Shown piece after piece: positions 7,775 through 16,120 of a stretch of 29,192 bases of DNA (the first letter of the stretch is position 1; each line of letters opens with the position of its first letter). The notes under the pieces were generated by a model. That model did not search any database, was not told the DNA's origin, and saw nothing but the letters and a program-made list of their open reading frames with translations. Location of the stretch: positions 1-29,192 of the forward strand of contig JBKHJO010000033.1 of NCBI GenBank assembly GCA_046538105.1. The letters are read 5' to 3'. The translations under genes and the position numbers were made by a program. The DNA comes from JAWLEV01 sp046538105. Its GTDB lineage: Bacteria > Chloroflexota > Anaerolineae > UBA1429.

Positions 7775-9610
7775 CTAGATCCCCAGTTCGGCCAGTACGA
7801 GGGGTGATAGAGGGATCTCCACGCGAACTGTGGTGCCCTCGCCGGGGGTGGAGTTGATGGAGGCTTGACCTCCAAAAAGCCGGGCGCGCTCGTGGATGCC
7901 CATGAGCCCCAATCCTCCCGATTTGGCGAGTTCCTTTTGATCTGAAGGTACCTCAAAGCCTACCCCGTCGTCGGAAACTTTTAGGATGACGGCTTCCTGC
8001 GCGTAGGTGAGGGTCAGATTCGCATGGGTAGCCCGAGCGTGTCGGCGGACGTTGTTCAATCCCTCCTGTGCCAGACGGTAGAGTCCCAGTTCGACTTCTG
8101 CCAGCAAAGGATAGGGTTCACCGATGATGGAGACGTCCACGGTAAAGGGCTGCTCGCGATCCAGGCGGTCCCCCAGGATTTCCAATGTGCGTGGGAGCCC
8201 CAGTTCCTCTAGTAGAGGTGGACGTAGATCCCGAGTAAAGCGTCGCACGCCCTCCAGTGTCTGGTCCACCGTATCACGCAGGCTTTCTAATTCTTCTTGT
8301 ATCTCCTCGTTTTGGATCATTTCCTGTATCATCTCGATCTGTCGCCCTAGCACGATCAGCGCCTGAGCCGTTTCGTCGTGTAGCTCTCGGGCGATTCGCT
8401 TGCGCTCCTCCTCTTGGCTGTTCAGGACCGACACCACATAGTTCTGATTCTGGCGCTGGGACTCGCGCAGTTGCTGCACCATGCTGTTGAAAGCGGCCTC
8501 GAGTTCTCTCAACTCTAGGGGGCCCTGATCGATGGAGACCCGAGTATCAAAGTCTCCGGAGGCTACCCGTCCCGTCTGTTCCACCAGGGTAGAGAGGGGG
8601 GCCGCGATACGCCCGCTGTTCCAGGCTAGAATGCCTATGGGCAGTGTGACCAAAAGCCCCAACAGAATGAGCATCCATCGAATATAAGGTTGCAGGGGGG
8701 CCACCAGATCGCTCCAGGATTCGGAGGTTAAGAGCCCCCAGTCCTGCCAGGACGGGTCGGCAAAGAGTGAACTGGCAAGCCGCCCCATCTGGATCGGCGC
8801 ATAACCCACCACAACGGTCTCCCCCTCGCTCTTGATGGTTCGCGCCCCCGATTCGCCCTCGAGAAAAGCCTTCACCGCCGGATGATTTCTTGCATTGGCC
8901 CCGATGAGATCTCTACGGGGATGATAGAGGATATAACCCTGCTCATCTACCAGATAGGCAAAGCCCTCCTCCTCGGCCAGCACGTTGACTATCGCAAATC
9001 CGAGTCGTGTGCCCTGGAGATTCCAGGTGCCGAGGACACAGCCTGCAAATCGTCCATACGTGTCATATATGGGGACGGCCACGGTGATGAGACGATTGCC
9101 AACGCTATCCTCGTATTGGCCAGAGCGCACGGGACGCCGAGATTGCTTGACCCTTTGGAAAAACTGCAGGTCGCCAACCGTCATGCTCCGTCTGCCCCCA
9201 TCTGTCGCTAGGATGCGTCCCTCTGCATCGCTGATGCTTATCTGATCGAAACGTTGCTGCAGCGCCGTGTGGGCTTTGAGCAGTTCTTGGGCGGTATCCA
9301 CGTTCCCCTCGCACACTGCCTCGGAGGAGGAGATCTGGGTGAGCAAGAGTACAGATTCGGCCCAATAATCGCCTATCTGCTGCGCGCTGAGTCTAACCAG
9401 GTCCGCATCTCGTTCCTCCACCAACATCTGTGTCACCCGCGTAAAGCCGAACATACCTACGATGGTGGTGATGATGAGCAAGGTAACGACGGGGGCGACG
9501 ATGGCGACCATCAACTGTGTGCGAAGGCTGCCTCTGAAGGGACGCTTTAGAAGATTTTTGAAAAATCTCGATAGTTTTCTGAAATGAATTTTCACGGGAA
9601 TCCGTACCAA
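7775..9610 (-). CDS. Membrane sensor histidine kinase (dCache-like sensor, HAMP, HisKA_3, HATPase_c)
   Basis: The 611-residue kinase has a transmembrane helix at about 33-56. An extracytoplasmic sensing region (about 57-310) resembles dCache/PAS-like sensors (ISISDAEGRILATDGG; YLVDEQGYILYHPR). A second helix (about 312-333), a HAMP linker (IAAPLSTLVEQTGRVASGDF) and a NarL-type HisKA_3 domain follow. The phospho-acceptor is H411 in RIARELHDETAQAL. The ATPase has an N-box (LAQEGLNNVRRHA) and a DDGVGF G-box near 546-551. The partner would be a LuxR/NarL-type response regulator, but none is in the window, so the pair is either split or just beyond it. The start is uncertain: TTG at 9610 is 8 bases after AGGAGG, while a GTG at 9595 overlaps a 7-codon leader ORF. 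Confidence 0.92.
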   Translation of the reverse strand: MVRIPVKIHFRKLSRFFKNLLKRPFRGSLRTQLMVAIVAPVVTLLIITTIVGMFGFTRVTQMLVEERDADLVRLSAQQIGDYWAESVLLLTQISSSEAVCEGNVDTAQELLKAHTALQQRFDQISISDAEGRILATDGGRRSMTVGDLQFFQRVKQSRRPVRSGQYEDSVGNRLITVAVPIYDTYGRFAGCVLGTWNLQGTRLGFAIVNVLAEEEGFAYLVDEQGYILYHPRRDLIGANARNHPAVKAFLEGESGARTIKSEGETVVVGYAPIQMGRLASSLFADPSWQDWGLLTSESWSDLVAPLQPYIRWMLILLGLLVTLPIGILAWNSGRIAAPLSTLVEQTGRVASGDFDTRVSIDQGPLELRELEAAFNSMVQQLRESQRQNQNYVVSVLNSQEEERKRIARELHDETAQALIVLGRQIEMIQEMIQNEEIQEELESLRDTVDQTLEGVRRFTRDLRPPLLEELGLPRTLEILGDRLDREQPFTVDVSIIGEPYPLLAEVELGLYRLAQEGLNNVRRHARATHANLTLTYAQEAVILKVSDDGVGFEVPSDQKELAKSGGLGLMGIHERARLFGGQASINSTPGEGTTVRVEIPLSPLVLAELGI

Positions 9611-9615
9611 GCCAT
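9592..9615 (-). other. Seven-codon leader ORF (MAWYGFP) overlapping the sensor-kinase start region
   Basis: An ATG at 9615, only 3 bases after AGGAGG, opens a 7-residue frame. Its TGA overlaps a GTG (9595) that is in frame with the kinase, giving a GTGA overlap. Either the kinase starts at the TTG 9610 and this frame is chance, or it starts at the GTG by translational coupling. Confidence 0.3.
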
Positions 9616-9628
9616 CGTCCTCCTAAGG

Positions 9629-9657
9629 ATTATATCATCGCGGGGGCGTTCCAACAA
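9629..9657 (-). promoter_or_regulatory. Promoter of the sensor kinase (extended -10)
   Basis: On the minus strand, TTGTTG (9652-9657) and TATAAT (9629-9634) are 17 bases apart. TGA immediately before the -10 gives an extended -10. Transcription should begin near 9622-9624, almost at the Shine-Dalgarno sequence, so the leader would be only about 12 bases long. Confidence 0.7.
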
Positions 9658-9738
9658 CTATTTGCAGGTATAGAATTCGCTGGATCCGGCACAGTAAAAA
9701 CTATATTAGACATAATAAAAGGCAATAGGCAATATTTT

Positions 9739-9767
9739 TTGACAGTTAAGAAGATGAGGAATAAAAT
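9739..9767 (+). promoter_or_regulatory. sigma70-type promoter of the PNPOx-like gene
   Basis: TTGACA (9739-9744) and TAAAAT (9762-9767) are separated by 17 bases in an AT-rich divergent region. The expected transcript start is near 9774. Confidence 0.78.
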
Positions 9768-9808
9768 GAGGAAATAAACTGCCTGTATAGAATGAGAGGT
9801 TGTATCCG

Positions 9809-10195
9809 ATGGCAAAGATTCCTTCTGAAATCGTTGAGAATATCGACGCACTGAAACCCTTTCCCGTAGCCACGGCATCACCGGAGGGGAAACCGAACCT
9901 GATCTACGTTTCCTTTCTCCGAGTTCTCGACGAGGAAACCCTGGAACTCGCAGATAACTTTTTCTATAAGACGCGCAACAACCTGGATGCCAATCCCGTT
10001 ATGTCCGTGACCTTTTGGGGAGAGGCCATCGATGATTGTTATCAGATAAAGGGGACGGTGGATGTTGAAACGGAAGGCCCCCTTTACGAGGATTGTGCCG
10101 ATTGGGTGCAGAGCGTTAACGAGGATATGACACCCAAAGCGGCAGCGGTCCTGCACGTGGAAGAGATCTATTCGGGCAAGGAGCGGCTGGCTTAG
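9809..10195 (+). CDS. Pyridoxamine 5'-phosphate oxidase-like flavin-binding protein
   Basis: This small 128-residue protein has the split beta-barrel pattern of the PNPOx-like superfamily, whose members bind FMN, F420 or heme. Visible signatures are FPVATASPEGKPNLIYVSF near the N-terminus, FFYKTRNNLDANPVMSVTFW in the middle and YQIKGTVDVETEG after it. This is too short and too different to be PdxH itself, and a vitamin B6 role cannot be claimed. ATG 9809 is chosen over an upstream TTG because GAGAGG lies 10 bases before it. It is a single-gene unit with a consensus promoter and a 12-bp hairpin 14 bases after the stop. Cofactor and substrate are unknown. Confidence 0.85.
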   Translation: MAKIPSEIVENIDALKPFPVATASPEGKPNLIYVSFLRVLDEETLELADNFFYKTRNNLDANPVMSVTFWGEAIDDCYQIKGTVDVETEGPLYEDCADWVQSVNEDMTPKAAAVLHVEEIYSGKERLA

Positions 10196-10209
10196 GCATT
10201 TCCGCATCG

Positions 10210-10248
10210 AAGGAGGGGATTGCTCTGTCATGAGGTAATCCCCTCCTT
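10210..10248. terminator. Perfect 12-bp hairpin after the PNPOx-like gene
   Basis: AAGGAGGGGATT (10210-10221) pairs perfectly with AATCCCCTCCTT (10237-10248) around a 15-base loop. No U-tract follows on either strand, so it may stabilise 3' ends rather than act as a classical intrinsic terminator. The converging ugd gene ends 90 bases away. Confidence 0.55.
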
Positions 10249-10337
10249 GAAAGGTAGATCGGATTATCATTTGGATCTGTGGATCCTTGACAGATGCACA
10301 GATCGTCAGTGATACTGGGAATTGATCGGTGCTCCCA

Positions 10338-11738
10338 TCACGATGTCTTGGTTTCCGACGCTCTTTCCTCTATCCCTTTTCTCCCCTCATCCTTCGTCGT
10401 CGAGTCGACAGCCTGGGGCACACCCCATTCGTTTCTTAAAGGTCTGATTCCCCTTCCAATGGGACGGAAGCAAAAGCCAGCCTGAATCATGGTCTCGGGG
10501 TCATAGATGTTTCGTCCATCGACCAATATATTCTCCCGCATGGCTTTGAGAACGCGGTCCCAGTCGAGATACCGGAATTCTTCCCATTCGGTGGCCAGGA
10601 TGATGGCATCGCAGCCCTCCGCCACCTCATAGGGGTCCTGGCAAAAGGTGACGTTGGTCGTCACTCGGCGTGCCCGGGGCATGGCCTTGGGATCGTAAGC
10701 CCTGATATTGGCCTCTTCGTGTTGCAGCATACGAATGATGTCGATGGCCGGCGCTTCTCGCACATCGTCCGTATTGGGTTTGAAGGCCAACCCCCAGATT
10801 CCCACGGTTCGCTCTGCCAATCCTCGCAAAGCCCCACGCAGCCAGCGTACGACACGCCGCCGCTGGGCCATGTTGATATCCATCACGGCGCGCAAGAGTT
10901 GAGGATTGGCGTCATGCAGATCGGCCATGTGTGCCAGGGCTTTGACATCCTTGGGAAAACAACTACCACCCCAACCGAGCCCCGCCCGCAGGAAATGGTG
11001 GCCGATGCGTTCATCACAACCCATGCCAAAGGCAACTTCTTTGACATCCACCCCCAGTTCGTCACAGATGCAGGCCATCTCGTTGATAAAGGATACGCGC
11101 GTGGCCAAAAAGGCGTTGGAGGCATACTTTATCATCTCGGCTGTTCGCAGGTCGGTCAACATCACCGTGCAGCGCAATGGGAGGTACAGATGGGCCACCC
11201 GCTCGGCGGCGGTGCGGTCCTCCGAGCCCAATACCACGCGGTCGGGATGCATGAAATCCTCCAGTGCGGATCCCTCGCGCAGAAACTCGGGGTTGGAGAC
11301 CACAGAGAATTCCATATCATCATCCCTGCGCTTGCGGATGATATTAGCCACCCAGTCACCAGTGCCTACGGGGACCGTGCTCTTGTTTATGATGATCAGG
11401 GGATGATCCATGACATCGGCGATTGTCTCGGCCACGCGGCGTACATAGGTCAAGTCTGCCTCACCATCCACACCGGAGGGGGTGCCCACGGCGATAAAGA
11501 CGATCTCTGCATCGCTGATCCCCCTTTTGTAAGAATGTGTAAAGCAGAGGCGTCCTGCTTTGATGTTGCGCTGAACGACCTCGTCAAGGCCGGGCTCATA
11601 GATGGGCAACTCGCCCTGCTCTAATTTGTGTATCTTTTCCCTGTCTTTATCCAGGCAGATGACCCTGTTGCCCAGATCCGCAAAACAGGCTCCTGTGATC
11701 AATCCCACATAACCTGTTCCGATGACGCAGATATCCAT
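10338..11738 (-). CDS. ugd: UDP-glucose 6-dehydrogenase
   Basis: The enzyme oxidises UDP-glucose twice with NAD+ to UDP-glucuronate, a precursor of envelope and capsular polysaccharides. The 466-residue protein begins with a Rossmann NAD site (GTGYVG at 7-12) and continues with TPSGVDGEADLTYV. The central helix region contains EMIKYASNAFLATRVSFINE. The catalytic Cys is C260 in WGGSCFPKDVKAL, and the C-terminal UDP-binding domain has GLAFKPNTDDVREAP. The last 30 residues (after IRPLRNEWG) are a poorly conserved tail. GGAGGAG sits 3 bases before the ATG. It is the last gene of the nusA operon, 39 bases after rtcB. No glycosyltransferases are adjacent, so its presence in this operon is not explained by pathway. 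Confidence 0.95.
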   Translation of the reverse strand: MDICVIGTGYVGLITGACFADLGNRVICLDKDREKIHKLEQGELPIYEPGLDEVVQRNIKAGRLCFTHSYKRGISDAEIVFIAVGTPSGVDGEADLTYVRRVAETIADVMDHPLIIINKSTVPVGTGDWVANIIRKRRDDDMEFSVVSNPEFLREGSALEDFMHPDRVVLGSEDRTAAERVAHLYLPLRCTVMLTDLRTAEMIKYASNAFLATRVSFINEMACICDELGVDVKEVAFGMGCDERIGHHFLRAGLGWGGSCFPKDVKALAHMADLHDANPQLLRAVMDINMAQRRRVVRWLRGALRGLAERTVGIWGLAFKPNTDDVREAPAIDIIRMLQHEEANIRAYDPKAMPRARRVTTNVTFCQDPYEVAEGCDAIILATEWEEFRYLDWDRVLKAMRENILVDGRNIYDPETMIQAGFCFRPIGRGIRPLRNEWGVPQAVDSTTKDEGRKGIEERASETKTS

Positions 11739-11777
11739 AATCTCCTCCGATGATCCTCAATGCACCTAACCAGTCCG

Positions 11778-13229
11778 CTACCCTTTGATGACCCCCAACG
11801 GTACCGTGCGCGCGACCCTATGACAGAGCCCGGCGTCCTCCACCACGTCCACGATATGATGCACGTTTTTGTGAGCCTGTGGCGCCTCTTCGGCCAGGCC
11901 GGGTATATTGTCGGAGCGGACAACGATGCCGCTGTCCTCCAGATGTTTGCGCAGATCCTCTCCGGAGATCTCTTTCCGTGCCAGAGAGCGGCTCATGATA
12001 CGTCCCGCCCCATGGCATACGCTGTGGAAGGATTCTTGATCTCCCTGCTCTGTACCCAGGAGGATATAAGAGCCGCTCTCCATGTCGCCCGGAATAAAGA
12101 CGGGCTGCCCCAGGACACGATACGTTTCCGCTATGGCCTCGTGACCTGCCCCCAGGACCCGTGTGGCACCTTTGCGGTGCACACACATCTCTTTCGGTTC
12201 GCCCTCGACCTCGTATTCCTCAATTCTGGCGATATTATGGGAGACATCGTAGGCCACGCGCAAATCGTAGCTCTCGACGTGCCCGCTCAAGGTCCTCTCA
12301 AAACTGCGCCTGATCAGGTGGGTGATGGCTTGACGGTTGGCCCAGGCAAAATTGGCGGCGCAGGACATGGCCTGAAAATATTTCTTCCCCTCCTCCGAGG
12401 AAAAAGGAACGGATGCCAGTTCTGGATCGGGGATTTCTATATCGTACGTGGAGAGGTTTTCCTGCATCATCTTGACTGCATCGGTGCATACCTGGTGGCC
12501 CAGGCCACGGGAGCCAGAGTGGATCCACACACACACCTGCCCTTTCACCAGGTTCAGAGCCTCGGCCGCCTTCTCGTCGTATATCTGGGCGATCTCATCG
12601 ACCTGAACAAAGTGGTTCCCTGCGCCCAGGGTACCTATCTGTCTGTGCCCTCGATCTATGGCGCGACGGCTCAGGGCTTCTATGTCCGCCGCTTCCATAC
12701 ATCCCTCGTCCTCGGTATGCTCCAGATCTTCCTGGCGGCCATACCCCATGCCCACCACCCAGCTCGACCCCTGTTCCAGGAGCAGGTAAAGTTCCCCTTT
12801 CGAGAGGCGGAACGAGCCTCGCGCCCCAACGCCCGTGGGGATATTTCCAAAAAGAATATCCATAAGATCTTCCATATGGGGGCGGATGGTTCCAGCCTCG
12901 ATGGTGCTGGTCAGCAGGCGCACGCCACAGTTGATATCGTAGCCAACCCCGCCGGGGGAGATCACACCGTCCGGTAGGGCCGTGGCTGCCACCCCCCCGA
13001 TGGGAAAGCCATATCCCTGGTGAATATCGGGCATGGCCAGCGTGTACTTGACTACCCCTGGAAGGGTCGCGGTGTTGATAAGTTGCTCTATGGAGCGATC
13101 TTTCAAGGCCGCCTCTATAATCTCCTCATCTCCATAGATTCTGGCAGGAACGCGCATGTCATCTCTATAAGTCGATGGTATTTCATAAAGATAAGGAGCG
13201 ATTTGGGTCAGCGTGTCTTTCGTGAGCAT
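11778..13229 (-). CDS. rtcB: RNA-splicing ligase RtcB (3'-phosphate/2',3'-cyclic phosphate RNA ligase)
   Basis: RtcB joins RNA 2',3'-cyclic-phosphate or 3'-phosphate ends to 5'-OH ends, using GTP and Mn2+. The 483-residue protein has the family length and motifs. PDIHQGYG is at 67-74. DINCGVR provides metal ligands D98 and C101. GNHFVQVD has H206, IHSGSRGLGHQ has H237 and DVSHN has H331. The guanylylated histidine is H406 in HSVCHGAGRIMSR. All catalytic residues appear intact. No archease or RtcR/RtcA gene is adjacent; instead it follows ribF by 67 bases in a translation operon, which suggests constitutive RNA repair or tRNA ligation rather than stress-induced expression. AGAAGGA immediately precedes the ATG. 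Confidence 0.97.
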   Translation of the reverse strand: MLTKDTLTQIAPYLYEIPSTYRDDMRVPARIYGDEEIIEAALKDRSIEQLINTATLPGVVKYTLAMPDIHQGYGFPIGGVAATALPDGVISPGGVGYDINCGVRLLTSTIEAGTIRPHMEDLMDILFGNIPTGVGARGSFRLSKGELYLLLEQGSSWVVGMGYGRQEDLEHTEDEGCMEAADIEALSRRAIDRGHRQIGTLGAGNHFVQVDEIAQIYDEKAAEALNLVKGQVCVWIHSGSRGLGHQVCTDAVKMMQENLSTYDIEIPDPELASVPFSSEEGKKYFQAMSCAANFAWANRQAITHLIRRSFERTLSGHVESYDLRVAYDVSHNIARIEEYEVEGEPKEMCVHRKGATRVLGAGHEAIAETYRVLGQPVFIPGDMESGSYILLGTEQGDQESFHSVCHGAGRIMSRSLARKEISGEDLRKHLEDSGIVVRSDNIPGLAEEAPQAHKNVHHIVDVVEDAGLCHRVARTVPLGVIKG

Positions 13230-13296
13230 TTCCTTCTCTCCTTCTCGTCGTGTACGTCCGTTTAGAGTTCTCTGGGTGCCAGTATTTTTCCCAGGG

Positions 13297-14241
13297 CTAT
13301 GGGCTCAGGGCTTTTTCCAGCCTCTGGTCAAGAATCTTGCGGGCGGCCGAGATGTCCCGGTGAACCTGGTCGATCAGGGCGTCCGCGCTGGGGAACTGTT
13401 TCTCCGCGCGCAACCGCTGTACGAATGCGATTTCGAGTTCTTTTTCATACAGATCACCCTTATAGTCGAGTAGGTGAGCCTCGATCTGTAGATGCTGGTC
13501 GTCAAAGGTGGGGCGCGTCCCCACGTTGACAACACATTTCTGTCGCTCGCCGTGCAGAATGGCCCAGGCGGCATAGACGCCCCTCTTGGGCATGGCCCTT
13601 TGGGGATCGATCTGCAGGTTGGCGGTGCGGAACCCCAGAGAGCGCCCTCTCTGGGCTCCTTTGACCACGCGCCCGGGAATCGTATAAAGACGTCCCAGGA
13701 GGGCGCCCGCGTCCCCCACCCGTCCCTTTGAGAGCAGGGTGCGTATCCTGGTGCTGCTGATAGGTTCTCCTGCATCGTATAGGGGGCTCACAACATGCAG
13801 CCTATATCCTATCTCTGTGGCGAGATCGCGCAAGGTGGGGATGTCCCCTTCCCGATCTTGCCCCATGGCAAAGTCGCGTCCTATCCAGAGTTCTCGCATC
13901 CGCAGGCGATGGTGTAGGATGATCAACAGTTCCCGGGCCGATGTTTTGGCCAGTTCCCGATCAAAGAGTGTCAGGAATAATATATCGATGCCGAGATTTT
14001 CGATGATACTTGTCCGTTCTTGAGGACTGCTCAGATATTGGGGCTGTCTTTCGGGGTATACCACTGCTTCTGGGTGGGGATGAAAAGTGAGAACGGCGCT
14101 CAAACGGCGAGTCTCTTGGGCGCGTTGCACGAGATTGTGCAACAGATGTTGGTGTCCCCGATGAATCCCGTCAAAGGAGCCGATGGTCAGGACGATGTCT
14201 CGAGGTGGCTCATAGGTATAAAGGCTTCTGATAACTTTCAT
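13297..14241 (-). CDS. ribF: Bifunctional riboflavin kinase / FAD synthetase
   Basis: RibF phosphorylates riboflavin to FMN and adenylylates FMN to FAD. The 314-residue protein has the N-terminal nucleotidyltransferase domain with GSFDGIHRGHQ (21-31) and ISSTRIR (161-167). The C-terminal flavokinase domain (about 183-307) contains the PGRVVKG segment and the RSLGFRTANL motif. The frame is open further upstream, but that start would overlap truB. The ATG at 14241 begins MKVIRSLYTY as homologues do and leaves a 26-base gap after the truB stop. An AAAGG lies about 12 bases upstream, so initiation probably depends on coupling with truB. The order truB-ribF is widespread in bacteria. Confidence 0.95.
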   Translation of the reverse strand: MKVIRSLYTYEPPRDIVLTIGSFDGIHRGHQHLLHNLVQRAQETRRLSAVLTFHPHPEAVVYPERQPQYLSSPQERTSIIENLGIDILFLTLFDRELAKTSARELLIILHHRLRMRELWIGRDFAMGQDREGDIPTLRDLATEIGYRLHVVSPLYDAGEPISSTRIRTLLSKGRVGDAGALLGRLYTIPGRVVKGAQRGRSLGFRTANLQIDPQRAMPKRGVYAAWAILHGERQKCVVNVGTRPTFDDQHLQIEAHLLDYKGDLYEKELEIAFVQRLRAEKQFPSADALIDQVHRDISAARKILDQRLEKALSP

Positions 14242-14267
14242 GCTGGTGCGATGACCTTTGTCCGCTC

Positions 14268-15149
14268 TCAGTTGGTCTTCAAAACCTTGCGTGGCTTCCA
14301 AAAAGGATCGTCAACCTCGGACGTCAGGACAGCCACGATACGTCCTTTTTCGTTATAGGCAAAGATGGTTCCCTCTTTGGGGGCTGACGGCAGCGCCACC
14401 GCCTGCCCATAGCCTATGCGTTTTTCCGTTTCTTGGTCTACCGTAATGTGGGGCATATGCTCGAACGCCTCATATACAGGTAACAGATGGTCCCGCCATC
14501 CTTTTTCGGTGAGACGATGCAGGGGGATTGCCCGCTCCAGGCAAAAGGGGCCCACCGCCGTCCGCACCAGGTCTGCTAGATAGGCTCCTGGCCCAACGGC
14601 CCTGCCCAGATCGTAGGCCAACGAGCGGATGTATGTCCCCTTGGAACACGCTACCTCTATGACCAGGTCGGGCGGATCCCACTCGCGTATCTCCAGACGA
14701 TGGATTTCCACCGACCTTGCCTCGCGTTCCACTTCTATGCCCTTTCTCGCCAGGCGGTAGAGGGGCTCTCCCTTGCGTTTTATCGCTGAATACATGGGCG
14801 GGATCTGCTCCATGGGACCACAAAAGTGTTCCAGGGCCTCCTCAATGCGCACAAGGGAAAGGTCTTCTGTGCCTTGTCTCTCGATTACCTCGCCCTCCGC
14901 ATCCCACGTGTCGGTGACGGTGCCAAACTCGACCGTCGCCACGTACGATTTATGCGTATCCATCAGATATTCGATGAGGCGTGTGGCCTTTCCCAAACAG
15001 ATTACCAGCACGCCCCTGGCCAGGGGATCCAGTGTCCCCGCGTGCCCGACGCGCTGTAATCCCGCCACCTTTCGGATGCGGTCCACGGCATCGTGGGAGG
15101 TCAAGCCTTTCGGTTTATCTATGTTCAGAACGCCTATGAGATCGCTCAC
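14268..15149 (-). CDS. truB: tRNA pseudouridine(55) synthase
   Basis: TruB isomerises U55 of the tRNA T-loop to pseudouridine. The 293-residue protein has the catalytic motif GHAGTLDPLARGVL with the nucleophile D41. The KPKGLTSHDAV box is near the start, and YSAIKRKGEPLYRLARKG and CSKGTYIRSLAYDLG are in the catalytic core. The upstream open frame is ignored. The GTG at 15149 overlaps the nrnA stop by four bases (GTGA), and the protein then begins directly with the conserved IGVLNIDKPKG. The Shine-Dalgarno is weak, so translation is probably coupled to nrnA. Confidence 0.95.
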   Translation of the reverse strand: MSDLIGVLNIDKPKGLTSHDAVDRIRKVAGLQRVGHAGTLDPLARGVLVICLGKATRLIEYLMDTHKSYVATVEFGTVTDTWDAEGEVIERQGTEDLSLVRIEEALEHFCGPMEQIPPMYSAIKRKGEPLYRLARKGIEVEREARSVEIHRLEIREWDPPDLVIEVACSKGTYIRSLAYDLGRAVGPGAYLADLVRTAVGPFCLERAIPLHRLTEKGWRDHLLPVYEAFEHMPHITVDQETEKRIGYGQAVALPSAPKEGTIFAYNEKGRIVAVLTSEVDDPFWKPRKVLKTN

Positions 15150-16120
15150 CTGACGTGCTTGGCTGTTTGCTCTTCGGTGATCCCTTTTACAGAACTTAGG
15201 ATGCGCTCCGTGACCTCCTCCAAAGTCCCCTGTACCAGGCATCCCGCAGCCTGGGGATGTCCTCCGCCATCAAACGCAGCGGCGACACGGGAGACATCGA
15301 CGCCGGGAACGGAGCGAAAACTCACATCGACCAGGCCCTCCTCCAGTTCCCGAAAGATGATGGCTACCCTTACACCGTCCAGCGTGCTCATAAAATTGAT
15401 CAGGCCGCGGCTCGACCGTGCCTGAGGCTCGACGCGCTGGAGGATCTCTCGCGGTATGGCGCACCATATGACGTCGTCGGACAACTCATAGTGCGAGAGA
15501 CCATATCCCCACATCTCGATGACGGAGCGGGGTCGATGGTTAAACGCCGCATCGGTGATCTTGGTCAGGGGGGCTCCCGCTTCCGCCAGCGTCACCGCAG
15601 CGCGTAACGAGTCTGTCGAGGTGTTGTTGGTGCGAAACCCCTGTGTGTCCGTGACGACACCCGTCAGCAGACAGGTGGCTATGGTTTCATCCAGGGATAT
15701 ATGTAGATAATCGAGTATCTCGAGGATGATTTCTGCAGTGGACGTTCTTTCCCTTATAAGGTTGACATCACCATACATCTGGTTGGTGACGTGATGGTCG
15801 ATATTGACGACGGGGACGGCGGCAAAGGATGCGGGCTCGTATACGGCACCGATACGTTCCAGATCGCTCACATCGATGACAAAGATGGCATCCTCGTCCG
15901 TTCTCTCTCTCGGAGCATAGTCCTCACTCCCGGGCAGAAAGGCTAACTCCTTGGGGACGGGATCTGCGCAGGAAAGCCTCGCCTCGATGCCCTGCTTACG
16001 AAAAGCCCGGGCTAATCCCAGGGCGGCCCCCAGGGTATCTCCATCGGGGGCGATGTGGGATATGAGCAATGCCTTTTGTGTGTTCTCCACGATACGCTTG
16101 ACGGACGACAGGTCACTCAC
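15146..16120 (-). CDS. nrnA: Bifunctional oligoribonuclease / pAp phosphatase NrnA (DHH family)
   Basis: NrnA degrades nanoRNAs and dephosphorylates 3'-phosphoadenosine 5'-phosphate with Mn2+. The 324-residue protein has the four DHH motifs: SHIAPDGDTLG (H22, D26, D28), FVIDVSD (D83), NIDHH (107-110) and a later D in GVVTDTQGF. The DHHA1 substrate domain ends with GGGHPQAAG (285-293). Its GTG start overlaps the rbfA stop by eight bases, and its stop overlaps the truB start by four, so the three genes are tightly coupled. The order rbfA-nrnA-truB is conserved in many Gram-positive-type genomes. Confidence 0.94.
   Translation of the reverse strand: MSDLSSVKRIVENTQKALLISHIAPDGDTLGAALGLARAFRKQGIEARLSCADPVPKELAFLPGSEDYAPRERTDEDAIFVIDVSDLERIGAVYEPASFAAVPVVNIDHHVTNQMYGDVNLIRERTSTAEIILEILDYLHISLDETIATCLLTGVVTDTQGFRTNNTSTDSLRAAVTLAEAGAPLTKITDAAFNHRPRSVIEMWGYGLSHYELSDDVIWCAIPREILQRVEPQARSSRGLINFMSTLDGVRVAIIFRELEEGLVDVSFRSVPGVDVSRVAAAFDGGGHPQAAGCLVQGTLEEVTERILSSVKGITEEQTAKHVR

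Noticed and set aside
10719..11624. 301-codon open frame on the plus strand
   Set aside because: It is antisense to ugd; the ugd motifs are intact on the other strand.
11760..12977. 405-codon open frame on the plus strand
   Set aside because: It lies wholly opposite rtcB, which has all catalytic motifs. The plus-strand translation resembles no family and is a by-product of codon bias.
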